Positions 9,393 to 18,569 of a DNA stretch of 64,000 bases are shown one piece after another. This DNA comes from Lacrimispora sp. 210928-DFI.3.58 (GTDB taxonomy: Bacteria; Bacillota; Clostridia; Lachnospirales; Lachnospiraceae): positions 136,269 to 200,268 of the forward strand of contig NZ_JAJCIC010000004.1 in assembly GCF_020554865.1 (NCBI RefSeq), given 5' to 3'. The notes beneath the pieces were generated by a model. That model worked only from the letters and a program-made list of their open reading frames with translations. It did not search any database and was not told the origin of the DNA. Each line of letters starts with the position of its first letter. The stretch's first letter is position 1. The position numbers and the translations under genes were made by a program.

Positions 9393-9668
9393 TAGGATGG
9401 AATGTATAATTTTTCTCATTTTCCCATTATCCAAAATAGAATCACCACACACCGTATGTCTTACTTTTTTCGGCAGAACTATAAGGCGGTCTTTGATAAT
9501 ATTCCTTTATCAGCTTGAGGAGATAGCCTGCAGCCTCATTGGGGACAAAGCCGCGCCGGAAAACGGGCAGCTCGGAACGCTGGCTCTAAGTCCGCCCTAC
9601 CTGACCGCGCCTTGAGGCGCTGGCTTTCTCTTTAATGCTGCCACTGAGTACGAACATGACCGTTTTTC

Positions 9669-11006
9669 CTACTTTCTCTGCTCCAATGCCAAGCCAATCA
9701 ATCGATCTGTATGATCCGCCATGAACAAAGGGATGTTCAGAACATCATCATCCAGTTTCAAATTGTCCAGGGAAAACCGGACACGGAGTTTCACTTGTTC
9801 CGGAAACAATTCCTTGAATTTCCTGAGGCTCTTGCTGGCAGTATTAGCTTCAGACTTGACTTCAACGGGGAAAATATCATTCTCGCGCTGAATCAGGAAA
9901 TCAACTTCATAAGGCGGATTGTTCTGGGCCCAGTATCGGGGGACTGCCTCAAACTGTGTGAGCAGGGTCTGCAGCACAAAGTTTTCAGTCAGTGCGCCCC
10001 TGAACTCGGTGAACAGGCGGTTGCCTTCACCAAAGGCAGTGGGAGCCAGCAGCGCCAGACGGCGGAGCAGCCCCACATCCACCAGATAAATCTTAAATGC
10101 AGACAGGTCATCGTAGGCAGCCATCGGCAGGCCGGGAGCAGCGCTGCGGTAGATTTTATGCACCAGTCTGGCATCCACCAGCCACTGCAAAGCATCTTCG
10201 TATTCACGGGCTCTTGCGCCCTCTTTGACAACCTTATAGATAAACTTCTTATTCTCCCTTGCAAGCTGGGACGGTATGGACTTCCATATCATGGATATCT
10301 TTGGGAACTCGCTGACATTGGGATGCTTGGCAAAGTCCCGCTCGTATGCACCAATGATTCCGGACAGAGCTTCCTGCATAGCAGAAACATCCCTTGCCTC
10401 CGTCCACATTAACACTGGTTCGGGCATACCGCCAGTGACATAATACATTTTCAGCTTCTCATAGAGTGGATTGAAAAAAGCATCAGGAATCGGTTCGATG
10501 GTATCCACACTTTCCAGGAATCCCATAAGATTTTCATCTCCGTTGGCAAGCAGAAATTCTGTGAAGGTCATTGGATCGATTTGCATAAAGTTGACTTTGC
10601 CTACCGGAAAAGAGGATGGCTTCGCCAGGGCAATTCCCAGCAGAGAACCGGCGCAGGCAATGTGGTACTGCGGCGCATTTTCACAGAAATACTTCATGGA
10701 GTTAACGACCTTTGGACAATCTTGCACCTCGTCAAAGATAATGAGAGTCTTTTCCGGCACGATCTTTTGACCGCTGGCCAGTATCAGATTTTGCAGAATA
10801 CGATCCACATCCTTGGTGGTCTCAAAAAACTGCTTGTATTCCTCATTTTCGTCGAAGTTAAAATAAGCAATATTTTCATAATAGCGTTTGCCAAATTCTT
10901 TGAGAATCCAGGTCTTGCCTACCTGACGCACGCCTTTTAAGATCAATGGCTTACGATAGGGTGAATTCTTCCAATCCAGCAGTTTCGATCGAATCAATCG
11001 TTCCAT
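9669..11006 (-). CDS. AAA+ ATPase with DUF4143 domain
   Basis: A 445-residue protein. Walker A is GVRQVGKT (25-32) and Walker B LIIFDEVQD (about 87-95), as in the archaeal-type AAA_14 ATPases. The C-terminal DUF4143 domain ends with EVDFLI and PVEVKSE, resembling the acidic/lysine core of PD-(D/E)XK folds. Function is unknown; relatives are common, sporadic and often mobile in anaerobes. The start follows AAGGAGTGTTTCC. It interrupts the ABC/TetR neighbourhood and has its own leader with a -10-like TATAAT and a 13-bp direct repeat, so it may be a later insertion. Confidence 0.85.
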   Translation of the reverse strand: MERLIRSKLLDWKNSPYRKPLILKGVRQVGKTWILKEFGKRYYENIAYFNFDENEEYKQFFETTKDVDRILQNLILASGQKIVPEKTLIIFDEVQDCPKVVNSMKYFCENAPQYHIACAGSLLGIALAKPSSFPVGKVNFMQIDPMTFTEFLLANGDENLMGFLESVDTIEPIPDAFFNPLYEKLKMYYVTGGMPEPVLMWTEARDVSAMQEALSGIIGAYERDFAKHPNVSEFPKISMIWKSIPSQLARENKKFIYKVVKEGARAREYEDALQWLVDARLVHKIYRSAAPGLPMAAYDDLSAFKIYLVDVGLLRRLALLAPTAFGEGNRLFTEFRGALTENFVLQTLLTQFEAVPRYWAQNNPPYEVDFLIQRENDIFPVEVKSEANTASKSLRKFKELFPEQVKLRVRFSLDNLKLDDDVLNIPLFMADHTDRLIGLALEQRK

Positions 11007-11018
11007 GGAAACACTCCT

Positions 11019-11064
11019 TCACATTTTTATTGGGGTTTCTGTGTATTATAATCACATTTTTATT
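11019..11064 (-). repeat. 13-bp direct repeat in leader of DUF4143 gene
   Basis: TCACATTTTTATT occurs at 11019-11031 and 11052-11064, bracketing a minus-strand TATAAT (11046-11051 region). The two copies are in phase at 33 bp, about three helical turns, which would suit an activator or repressor. No regulator is identified. Confidence 0.45.
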
Positions 11065-11112
11065 ATATGCTCATCTTACGAAAATTACAACCGATATCAC
11101 AAAATTGGGCAT

Positions 11113-11150
11113 TAAAACCGCCGGCTTAGCACACCACCAAGCCGGCTGTT
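11113..11150 (-). terminator. Intrinsic terminator of the TetR gene
   Basis: GCCGGCTT (11120-11127) pairs with AAGCCGGC (11139-11146) around an 11-nt loop and is followed on the minus strand by GGTTTTAA. It lies 145 nt after the TetR stop. Between them a 23-codon reading frame starting MIQYRKELGMS is possible but unsupported. Confidence 0.7.
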
Positions 11151-11290
11151 TCAAACCATCACATGTTCAATTAGCAATAGAACTCCATCAGATCGGTCAG
11201 CTGCTGGAGGCTCATTCCCAGCTCCTTCCTATACTGTATCATATATCAAGCCTCGCTGTCTGGTGGATGCAGGTTTATCCGCTATACGGC

Positions 11291-11923
11291 TCACAAAAGC
11301 TCCTCCAGCTTCAGGATATAGACCCAGCCCGCATGCTGGAACTTTCCCAGAGTCAGGGCACATTCCAGGGCCTCCTCCCTGGAGATATCGTGGGATACGA
11401 ACTCCTGTATCTGCCGGAAGAAGGTGTGGCAGATAATGTGGATCAGGGACTCCCTAAGCTCCGGCACAGAGTGGCCGATGGATTTTAAGGCCTCTATCAT
11501 ATCCCGGCAGGACTGCTCCTCGATCCCTGCCAGCTTTTCAAAAAATTTCTCGCCGGCTCCCGGCGCCCCGCTGCACAGGATCAGCTTAAACACATCATAG
11601 TGGTCGTAGATATAGTTTATCATCCATGGAATATAGTCGTCTGTCACCGTCATCAGCGCACCTGGCTGCTCATGGGGCGGCAGAGCGGCAAAAATCTCAT
11701 GGACCTTCCGGTACAGCTCCACCAGCTCGTCTTCTGTCTCCTCTGTCAAGGCCTGAAACAGGGCCTCCTTCCCGGAAAAATACCCGTAGATCGCTCCTGT
11801 GGTGACAGAGGCCTCCTTTGCTATCCGCCTTAAAGAGGCCCGCTCATATCCATAGGTCAGAAATTCTTTTTTCCCTGCCTCCAGGATATCTGCCTCTGTG
11901 TTTTTATTATTATGGATCCCCAT
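11291..11923 (-). CDS. TetR/AcrR family transcriptional regulator
   Basis: About 210 residues. The N-terminal helix-turn-helix is visible (FLTYGYERASLRRIAKEASVT then GAIYGYFSGKEALFQAL), followed by a helical ligand domain without recognisable ligand residues. I place the start at 11923, where AGGAAAG precedes ATG; the longer frame from 11956 lacks a ribosome site. Its promoter region carries the same palindromic block as the promoter of the ABC pair, so it probably represses itself and the transporter and is released by the transported compound. Confidence 0.88.
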   Translation of the reverse strand: MGIHNNKNTEADILEAGKKEFLTYGYERASLRRIAKEASVTTGAIYGYFSGKEALFQALTEETEDELVELYRKVHEIFAALPPHEQPGALMTVTDDYIPWMINYIYDHYDVFKLILCSGAPGAGEKFFEKLAGIEEQSCRDMIEALKSIGHSVPELRESLIHIICHTFFRQIQEFVSHDISREEALECALTLGKFQHAGWVYILKLEELL

Positions 11924-11968
11924 ACGCTTCTTTCCTGCCTTCCATGTATCATGCATGTTCTGTATTTC

Positions 11969-12021
11969 TATAACGTTGTTATATTACTGTTATTATGCCT
12001 TTGTTTTGGCGGACTCGTCAA
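11969..12021 (-). promoter_or_regulatory. TetR gene promoter with autoregulatory operator
   Basis: TTGACG (12016-12021), 18 nt, CATAAT (11992-11997) on the minus strand. The block at 11969-11996 holds ATAACGTTGTTAT and a further GTTATTAT, differing from the ABC operon block at 9339 by one substitution in the first half and a 2-nt shorter spacer plus minor changes. Confidence 0.75.
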
Positions 12022-12078
12022 TAGTTTTGGCGGAAATCTGATATTTTTTCTCAATACCGCCGGCCAGGCTTTTTGTCG

Positions 12079-12249
12079 CATAGAGGACTCCGAAGGAGTT
12101 TCTATAGGAAAAAGAATCCTGCCGCGCAGGATTCTCCGCCTGCGGCGGGTCGCTTCAGCGACATAATTCCATTCCGCCGCAGTGCGATCCTGCCCGGAGG
12201 GCTTTTTGTTACATAGGGGCTCCGAAGGAGTTTCCTATGTAACAAAAAA
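12079..12249. repeat. Cluster of palindromes between TetR and eno
   Basis: Two related hairpins with a CTCCGAAGGAGTTTC core and CATAG/CTAT flanks lie at 12079-12108 and 12203-12249; the second has a long stem flanked by T and A runs and could terminate on either strand. Between them are a perfect 10-bp-arm palindrome (12113-12135, AGAATCCTGC arms) and GTCGCTTCAGCGAC (12149-12162). No gene is seen. It looks like decayed dispersed repeats. Confidence 0.55.
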
Positions 12250-12284
12250 GCAGGGCAAAAGCTCTCCTCCCTTTTTGCCCTGCT
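12242..12284 (-). terminator. Intrinsic terminator of eno
   Basis: A 12-bp stem AGCAGGGCAAAA / TTTTGCCCTGCT with an 11-nt loop, followed on the minus strand by TTTTTTG, 26 nt after the enolase stop. Confidence 0.88.
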
Positions 12285-12310
12285 TTACAGCTCTTTTTAC
12301 TATAATTACA

Positions 12311-13765
<1,455 letters not shown>

Positions 13766-13796
13766 GGATCCTTTCTGATAGATTTTCTCACTTTTT

Positions 13797-14783
13797 TCAC
13801 GGCATTCCCTTCTGTTCTCTCCGATATTTCCTCTCCCATTTGTCAAAATCCCACTCTTCTGCAAAACAGGCTGCCGCCTTCCTCCCATTCTCAAAAAGAG
13901 CTCTGCTCTCTTCCCGGCTGATATTGAAATCCACAGCGCTGACATTCTTCTTCTCCCCGTCTATGCCGATCTCTGTGGGGATCCGTATCGTTCTCTCCGG
14001 ATCTCCTGCCAGAGAATGGATTTGATCAGTCGCATCCATGCAGGTGGAGACAATGGCCTTCAGATGATCGATGAGATTCCACCGTTCAGGACATGGTGCG
14101 CCCCAGGACCCGGTGCAATTTTCCTTTTGGCTGCTCTTAAATTGAAAGCCCAGAGTTGGCCGTACCTGTCCCGCACTTCCATCATCCAGAACCCACAAGG
14201 GAAAATTGCTCAAAAGGCCGCCATCCACGATCACATGCTCCCTGCCTATCCTGTCCTTCAGCCGCACCGGCTCAAAGAAAACAGGGATGCTGACGCTCAT
14301 TCTCACAGCAAGGGCTACGGGAAATGCTCCCGGCTCAAGGCCCAGCTCCCCCAGATCATCCGGCAGGATCAGCAGATGCTTTGAGGTCAGGTCGCTGGCC
14401 GTGATCTTAAGCCTTCTGCCCAGCCTGGCTACGTCATCAAATACACGGATCCCTTTCCTGTCCAGCAGCTTCCATATCCATTGCTCCAGATAATCCGTAT
14501 CATAGATCCCAAAATGCAGCCATATGGACAGCATTTTTCCGAATGTTCCCAGCAGATCCAGTATATCCCTGCCCTTGAATTTCATATAATCGAGGGATTC
14601 CAGCTCTTCCTTCAGTTCCCCGCTGCTGTATCCCGCTGCCAGCAGGGCCGCAACCATGGCTCCTGCGGAGGAGCCTGCCAGATCCACGAAAGAAAAGCCT
14701 CTTCTCTCCAGCTCCCATGCCGCACCCACATGGCCGATCCCGCGGACACCGCCTCCCTCAAATACTCCATTGCATGGCTTCAT
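13797..14783 (-). CDS. Patatin-like phospholipase family protein
   Basis: About 328 residues with the full patatin catalytic set: oxyanion GGGVRG (10-15), nucleophile GSSAG with Ser39, and the dyad aspartate in VDGGLLSNFP near residue 187. Family members are Ser-Asp lipid acyl hydrolases; bacterial ones act on phospholipids, in the cytoplasm or as exported toxins. No signal peptide is visible. I start at 14783, which has GGAGGTATTT before ATG; two further upstream methionines lack a site. It is transcribed alone between DegV and eno. Confidence 0.88.
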   Translation of the reverse strand: MKPCNGVFEGGGVRGIGHVGAAWELERRGFSFVDLAGSSAGAMVAALLAAGYSSGELKEELESLDYMKFKGRDILDLLGTFGKMLSIWLHFGIYDTDYLEQWIWKLLDRKGIRVFDDVARLGRRLKITASDLTSKHLLILPDDLGELGLEPGAFPVALAVRMSVSIPVFFEPVRLKDRIGREHVIVDGGLLSNFPLWVLDDGSAGQVRPTLGFQFKSSQKENCTGSWGAPCPERWNLIDHLKAIVSTCMDATDQIHSLAGDPERTIRIPTEIGIDGEKKNVSAVDFNISREESRALFENGRKAAACFAEEWDFDKWERKYRREQKGMP

Positions 14784-14894
14784 AAATACCTCCATCCTAT
14801 CCATTGACCCAAAATGTCCCCATTCTCCTACAAGCGTATGAGAACAGGGACAAAAATAGACCCGCCGGACAATGGGCAGCGCAAATGCACGTTA

Positions 14895-15728
14895 TTATCT
14901 TTTAATATACTGGATCGCCACACACTTTGGCCCGCCCTGAGCCACAAAAACCGGGCTCAGGTCTAAGAGCCTTATTTCCAAACCTTCAAATATATCCTCA
15001 AACTGTTTGCGGATAGCCTTTGCTTCCTCCGGCGCATCCGCATGAGTTATGTACAATATGTGCTCTGCACCCAGCCGTTTTTCCCTCAGGTAATCGATGA
15101 TCCCTTTCACGGCTTGAGACATGGTGCGCTTTACTATAAATTTGTCCAGATGCGTCCCATCCTCTGTAAGCTTCATCACAGGCTTCAGCTTCAGCACAGA
15201 GCCAATGGCGGCAGCAACTGGCGTAAGCCTTCCTCCCCGCTTTAAAAAGGAAAAATCCTGGGGGATCAGAAAGGATTCTGTCTCCTTTGCCGCTTCCTCC
15301 AGCCAGCTCAGTATCTCTCCTGCCGTGCTGCCTTTTTCCTTCATCTGCTGTGCCCGCTCCACCATATACCGGTGGGGCCCGCAGAGTGTACGGCTGTTAA
15401 ACACAGTAATGCGGCGGCTGTTCTCTGCCATATGCCTTGCACTGCAGGCTCCCTGATAGGTCCCTGACAGCCCATCTGCCATAGAAATGTTGATAATATC
15501 CTTGTCCGGATACGCATGATAAACATCCACCACATCCCCAATGGGCGGCTGGGAGGAACGCGGCACCTGTCCGTCACTGATCCTCTTATAATATTCTTTC
15601 ATATTGATCTGAAGATCCCTTCCCTCCATCTCCCCAATGTGGACGCAGAGAGGCACTGCCTCAAAGCCAGCCCGGCGTGCTTCTTCCACCGTATATAAGG
15701 TAGAAGAATCCGTAATAATCTGAACCAT
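14895..15728 (-). CDS. DegV family fatty-acid-binding protein
   Basis: About 277 residues. The N-terminal VQIITDSS and the central GTYQGACSAR and RGGRLTPV stretches are the DegV/FakB fatty-acid-binding signatures. Such proteins hold a fatty acid in a buried pocket and, with FakA kinase, deliver acyl phosphate for phospholipid synthesis; no fakA gene is in the window. The start is uncertain among three close methionines; ATG at 15728 follows GGGGGAT by 7 nt and is preferred over 15743. A 15-bp palindrome lies 28 nt upstream. Confidence 0.9.
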   Translation of the reverse strand: MVQIITDSSTLYTVEEARRAGFEAVPLCVHIGEMEGRDLQINMKEYYKRISDGQVPRSSQPPIGDVVDVYHAYPDKDIINISMADGLSGTYQGACSARHMAENSRRITVFNSRTLCGPHRYMVERAQQMKEKGSTAGEILSWLEEAAKETESFLIPQDFSFLKRGGRLTPVAAAIGSVLKLKPVMKLTEDGTHLDKFIVKRTMSQAVKGIIDYLREKRLGAEHILYITHADAPEEAKAIRKQFEDIFEGLEIRLLDLSPVFVAQGGPKCVAIQYIKR

Positions 15729-15755
15729 ACCCATATCCCCCATTTATACATTAAG

Positions 15756-15770
15756 TAGTTTTCAAAACTA
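15756..15770. promoter_or_regulatory. Palindrome TAGTTTTCAAAACTA upstream of DegV gene
   Basis: A perfect 15-bp inverted repeat centred on one base, in the DegV promoter region. It recalls the TTTGA...TCAAA operators of FabT-type MarR regulators of fatty-acid synthesis in Firmicutes, but the match is partial. Confidence 0.4.
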
Positions 15771-15988
15771 TATATTACAGTTTGCATTACTTTTACTAAT
15801 ACGTCAAGTGTTTTTCGACATTATTTACGCTTTTTTAGCATTTTTTCACATCCTGTTTTGTAGGTTCTCTTTTATGGGATTCTTGGGTCCGGAGCTGCTT
15901 GCGCTTTCCGCTGTTGAATGCTATAATACCCCAGTACCAATTTTCAACATCATCTGTATATACATATGGAACGCAGAAAGGAGACAGG

Positions 15989-17008
15989 ATGATCATCCGA
16001 CAGTATAAGCCCTCTGACTGCCAGGCTATAGCAGAGCTTTTTTACAATACGGTCCACGCGGTCAATGCAGCAGACTATACCAGGGAGCAGCTTTATGCCT
16101 GGGCATCCGGGCATGTGGATCCGGAGCAGTGGAATCAATCCTTTTTGGAGCATTACACCCTTGTTGCCATGGAGGGAGAGACACTGGCAGGCTTTGGAGA
16201 CATTGATGAGTCCGGCTATCTTGACAGGCTGTATGTGCACATGGACTATCAGAACAGGGGCATTGGGACGGCTATCTGCGATGGACTGGAACGCGCAGTT
16301 TCCGGAACGGCCATAACAGTCCACGCCTCCATTACGGCAAAGCCCTTTTTTGAAAAAAGGGGCTACAGGACAGTAAAAAAACAGCAGGTGGAACGCTGCG
16401 GCATTTTTCTGACGAATTATGCAATGGAAAAGCAGACTGCCGCTGTTGGAACAAAGCCAGGAAATGCTGTGCGGAAAACCGTTCTTTTCATCGCCATGAG
16501 CCTTGACGGATACATTGCGGATAGCAACGGCAGTGTGGACTGGCTCCAGGGACAGGATGAACATGCAGAGGAAAATGACAGCTATTCTGTCTTTATAAAG
16601 GACATTGACACTGTTATCATGGGCTGGAAGACCTATCATCAGATCATAACCGAATTATCCCCTGAGGAATGGGTATATAACGGTCTTAAAAGCTATGTGA
16701 TCACCCACCATGAATGCTCCTCCACCGAACAGATATGTTTTGTTCACGAGAATCCCTGCTCTCTCATAAAGCGCTTAAGGCAGGCACCGGGAAAAGACAT
16801 CTGGGTCTGCGGGGGCGCCAGTATTGCCGGGCAGCTTATGAAAGAGGATTTATTTGACAAATATTATATTTCGGTCATTCCTACCATTCTGGGAGGCGGT
16901 ATCCGGCTTTTCGGTCCTCTGGAAAAGGAACGAAAGCTGAAATTGACCGGCACACGATGCTGTAATGGGATCATAGATCTGATATATGAACGGAGGGACG
17001 AACATTGA
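15989..17008 (+). CDS. Fused GNAT N-acetyltransferase / RibD-like dihydrofolate reductase domain protein
   Basis: A 339-residue two-domain protein. Residues 1 to about 145 are a GNAT acetyltransferase (IIRQYKPSDC, LDRLYVHMDYQNRGIGTA with the acetyl-CoA loop). Residues about 160-338 are a RibD-C/DHFR-like reductase (LFIAMSLDGYIAD, VIMGWKTYHQI, IWVCGGASIAGQL, ILGGGIRLF). Each half normally occurs alone. The joined reading frame is continuous, so the fusion is real in this sequence. The ATG at 15989 follows AAAGGAG; the longer frame from 15899 is not supported. It overlaps the following GNAT gene, forming a two-gene plus-strand operon. Confidence 0.85.
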   Translation: MIIRQYKPSDCQAIAELFYNTVHAVNAADYTREQLYAWASGHVDPEQWNQSFLEHYTLVAMEGETLAGFGDIDESGYLDRLYVHMDYQNRGIGTAICDGLERAVSGTAITVHASITAKPFFEKRGYRTVKKQQVERCGIFLTNYAMEKQTAAVGTKPGNAVRKTVLFIAMSLDGYIADSNGSVDWLQGQDEHAEENDSYSVFIKDIDTVIMGWKTYHQIITELSPEEWVYNGLKSYVITHHECSSTEQICFVHENPCSLIKRLRQAPGKDIWVCGGASIAGQLMKEDLFDKYYISVIPTILGGGIRLFGPLEKERKLKLTGTRCCNGIIDLIYERRDEH

Positions 17009-17475
17009 ATTTGGAATACAGAAAAGCAGCCATTTTCGATTTGGACATTCTCACGAAAACACGGATTCAGGTTTTGCGCGCAGCAAACCAGCTGGAGCCC
17101 TCCGTTGACATGAGTGAGGTAGAAAGAGAAACACAGAAGTATTATAAGGCAGCGCTGTCTGACGGCAGCCATGTGGCATATCTGGTCTTTGACAGGGAAG
17201 TATTTGCCGGGGCCTGCGGGATCAGCTACTACACTGTGATGCCCACATTCCATAACCCCACAGGCAGAAAGGCTTATGTGATGAATATGTATACACATCC
17301 CGATTACCGCAGAAGGGGCATTGCCCTAAAGACCCTGGATCTCCTTGTCCAGGATGCAAGAGGCCGCGGAATCACCGCCATTTCTCTGGAGGCCACCGAC
17401 ATGGGGCGGCCATTGTATGAGAAATATGGATTTGTTCAAATGGAATGTGAAATGGAATTGCCCTCTAATGGATAG
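17005..17475 (+). CDS. GNAT family N-acetyltransferase
   Basis: A 156-residue single-domain acetyltransferase. MNMYTHPDYRRRGIALKTLD gives the acetyl-CoA-binding motif, and a C-terminal beta strand region (PLYEKYGFVQMECEMEL) completes the fold. The start is TTG at 17005, 6-7 nt after CGGAGGG and overlapping the TGA of the preceding gene (TTGA), so translation is coupled. The acetylated substrate is unknown; small-molecule or antibiotic-like amines are typical. Confidence 0.88.
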   Translation: MNLEYRKAAIFDLDILTKTRIQVLRAANQLEPSVDMSEVERETQKYYKAALSDGSHVAYLVFDREVFAGACGISYYTVMPTFHNPTGRKAYVMNMYTHPDYRRRGIALKTLDLLVQDARGRGITAISLEATDMGRPLYEKYGFVQMECEMELPSNG

Positions 17476-17479
17476 AGGG
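17461..17479 (+). other. Hairpin at the end of the GNAT operon
   Basis: CCCTCTA and TAGAGGG form a 7-bp stem that includes the stop codon of the GNAT gene. A second small stem (GAGGGC/GCCCTC, 17493-17507) follows. Neither has a T-run, so termination here is uncertain. Confidence 0.4.
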
Positions 17480-17544
17480 GGCATGAGAGCTTGAGGGCAA
17501 AGCCCTCGAACCGGAATCACGCAGGTGGAATTCACTTCCACTAC

Positions 17545-18441
17545 TCATATCATAAAATCCGGCAGCTGCCTCTCATGCTCTACCATAAATTCCGCAAAAT
17601 CCTCCGGTGCCTTTGCCATATAATTCTTTTTGCTGTACACCATATAGACAAGGCGCGTGTCCTGAGGGATGTCGGAGATGGTGACCTTTTTGATCTGGTC
17701 AAATTGTTTTAGGTAAGGAGTGTCGGCTGCAATAGCCGCCTGGTTCGTGGCTGTGACGACCCCGCCGATGGAGATCTCATCATCATAAGAAAAGCTGCAT
17801 TCCACACCATATTCCCGCAGCACGGCCCGGACGGTCTTTCCGATGGGAAGGGTCTCACGATAGGTGGTGAGAGGATAGTCCGTCAATTCCTTCAAACAGA
17901 CCTCTTCTCTTTCCGCCAGCGGATGATCCTTTCTCACCACCAGTACCAGCCTCTGGGCCAGGATCGGCACAAATTCCAGCTCCGGATCCTCTGTTTTGGA
18001 GCAGAATGCAATATCATATTTCCCTCTTTTCAGCCCATCCAAAAGATGCAGGGTATGATCCTGATAGATGTTAAAGACTGCCTTTGGATTCTTAAGCTCC
18101 TTATAATCCTGGACCGCCTGGGGTATATAATCCCCCAGGATCGTAGGAATGCAGCCGATATCAATGATGCCTCCCATCGCTCCTGATTTGCTTTTTGCCA
18201 CGGCGATCCCCTTGTCCAGCTGGTTCAGGGCTTCATTAACATATCCGTAAAATTCCTGTCCATATTTTGTCAGCTTTACATTCCTGCCCTCCTTCTGGAA
18301 CAGAGAGATTCCAAGCTCCTGCTCCAGGGAAGAGATCGAGTCACTGAGACTGGGCTGGGTGATATAGAGCTCCTTTGCTGCCTTTGTGTAATGCTGCAGC
18401 TGCGCCAGTTTCCGAAAATAATATAATTGCGATAAATTCAT
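17545..18441 (-). CDS. LysR family transcriptional regulator of the acyl-CoA cluster
   Basis: About 298 residues. The winged helix (MNLSQLYYFRKLAQLQHYTKAAKELYITQPSLSDSI begins it; not quoted in full) is followed by a type-2 periplasmic-binding-protein-like effector domain. The start at 18441 follows GGGGGAATTTTT; the frame from 18474 adds eleven unsupported residues. It is the last gene of the minus-strand acyl-CoA cluster, and a perfect Rex operator lies in its leader. It probably senses the imported carboxylate or its CoA ester and activates the cluster through the inverted repeats at 27920-27967 (inference). Confidence 0.88.
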   Translation of the reverse strand: MNLSQLYYFRKLAQLQHYTKAAKELYITQPSLSDSISSLEQELGISLFQKEGRNVKLTKYGQEFYGYVNEALNQLDKGIAVAKSKSGAMGGIIDIGCIPTILGDYIPQAVQDYKELKNPKAVFNIYQDHTLHLLDGLKRGKYDIAFCSKTEDPELEFVPILAQRLVLVVRKDHPLAEREEVCLKELTDYPLTTYRETLPIGKTVRAVLREYGVECSFSYDDEISIGGVVTATNQAAIAADTPYLKQFDQIKKVTISDIPQDTRLVYMVYSKKNYMAKAPEDFAEFMVEHERQLPDFMI

Positions 18442-18515
18442 AAAAATTCCCCCATTGTTGCATGCACTCGCCATAAAAAACAGCCTTAGCTATATCATAA
18501 CACAATGGGAGAATT

Positions 18516-18533
18516 TTGTGAATCAATTCACAA
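18516..18533. promoter_or_regulatory. Rex operator
   Basis: TTGTGAATCAATTCACAA is an exact match to the Firmicute Rex consensus TTGTGAA-N4-TTCACAA and is perfectly symmetric in its arms. It sits between the permease stop and the LysR start. Rex leaves DNA when NADH is high relative to NAD, so the LysR gene should rise when reducing equivalents accumulate. Confidence 0.82.
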
Positions 18534-18569
18534 CCTTGAGTTTCTATATTTTGCACTATATTGGTCCTG

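Larger units (their letters stand above)
9195..9668. other. 474-nt leader and spacer between ABC operon and DUF4143 gene
   Basis: Holds the GTTAG palindrome (9232-9247) and the promoter/operator (9339-9392). From about 9470 to 9668 I see no intact gene. A short minus-strand stretch there reads like coding sequence but contains a stop and matches nothing I recognise. Confidence 0.5.

Noticed and set aside
9470..9668. Coding-like minus-strand stretch upstream of the ABC promoter
   Set aside because: Contains a stop and no recognisable domain; could be a fragment of a lost gene but cannot be supported.
11177..11248. 23-codon minus-strand frame MIQYRKELGMS between TetR and its terminator
   Set aside because: Plausible ribosome site is weak and the frame is too short to judge; not listed as a gene.
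15950..16639. 229-codon minus-strand reading frame
   Set aside because: Antisense to the GNAT-DHFR fusion gene, whose two domains are clear.
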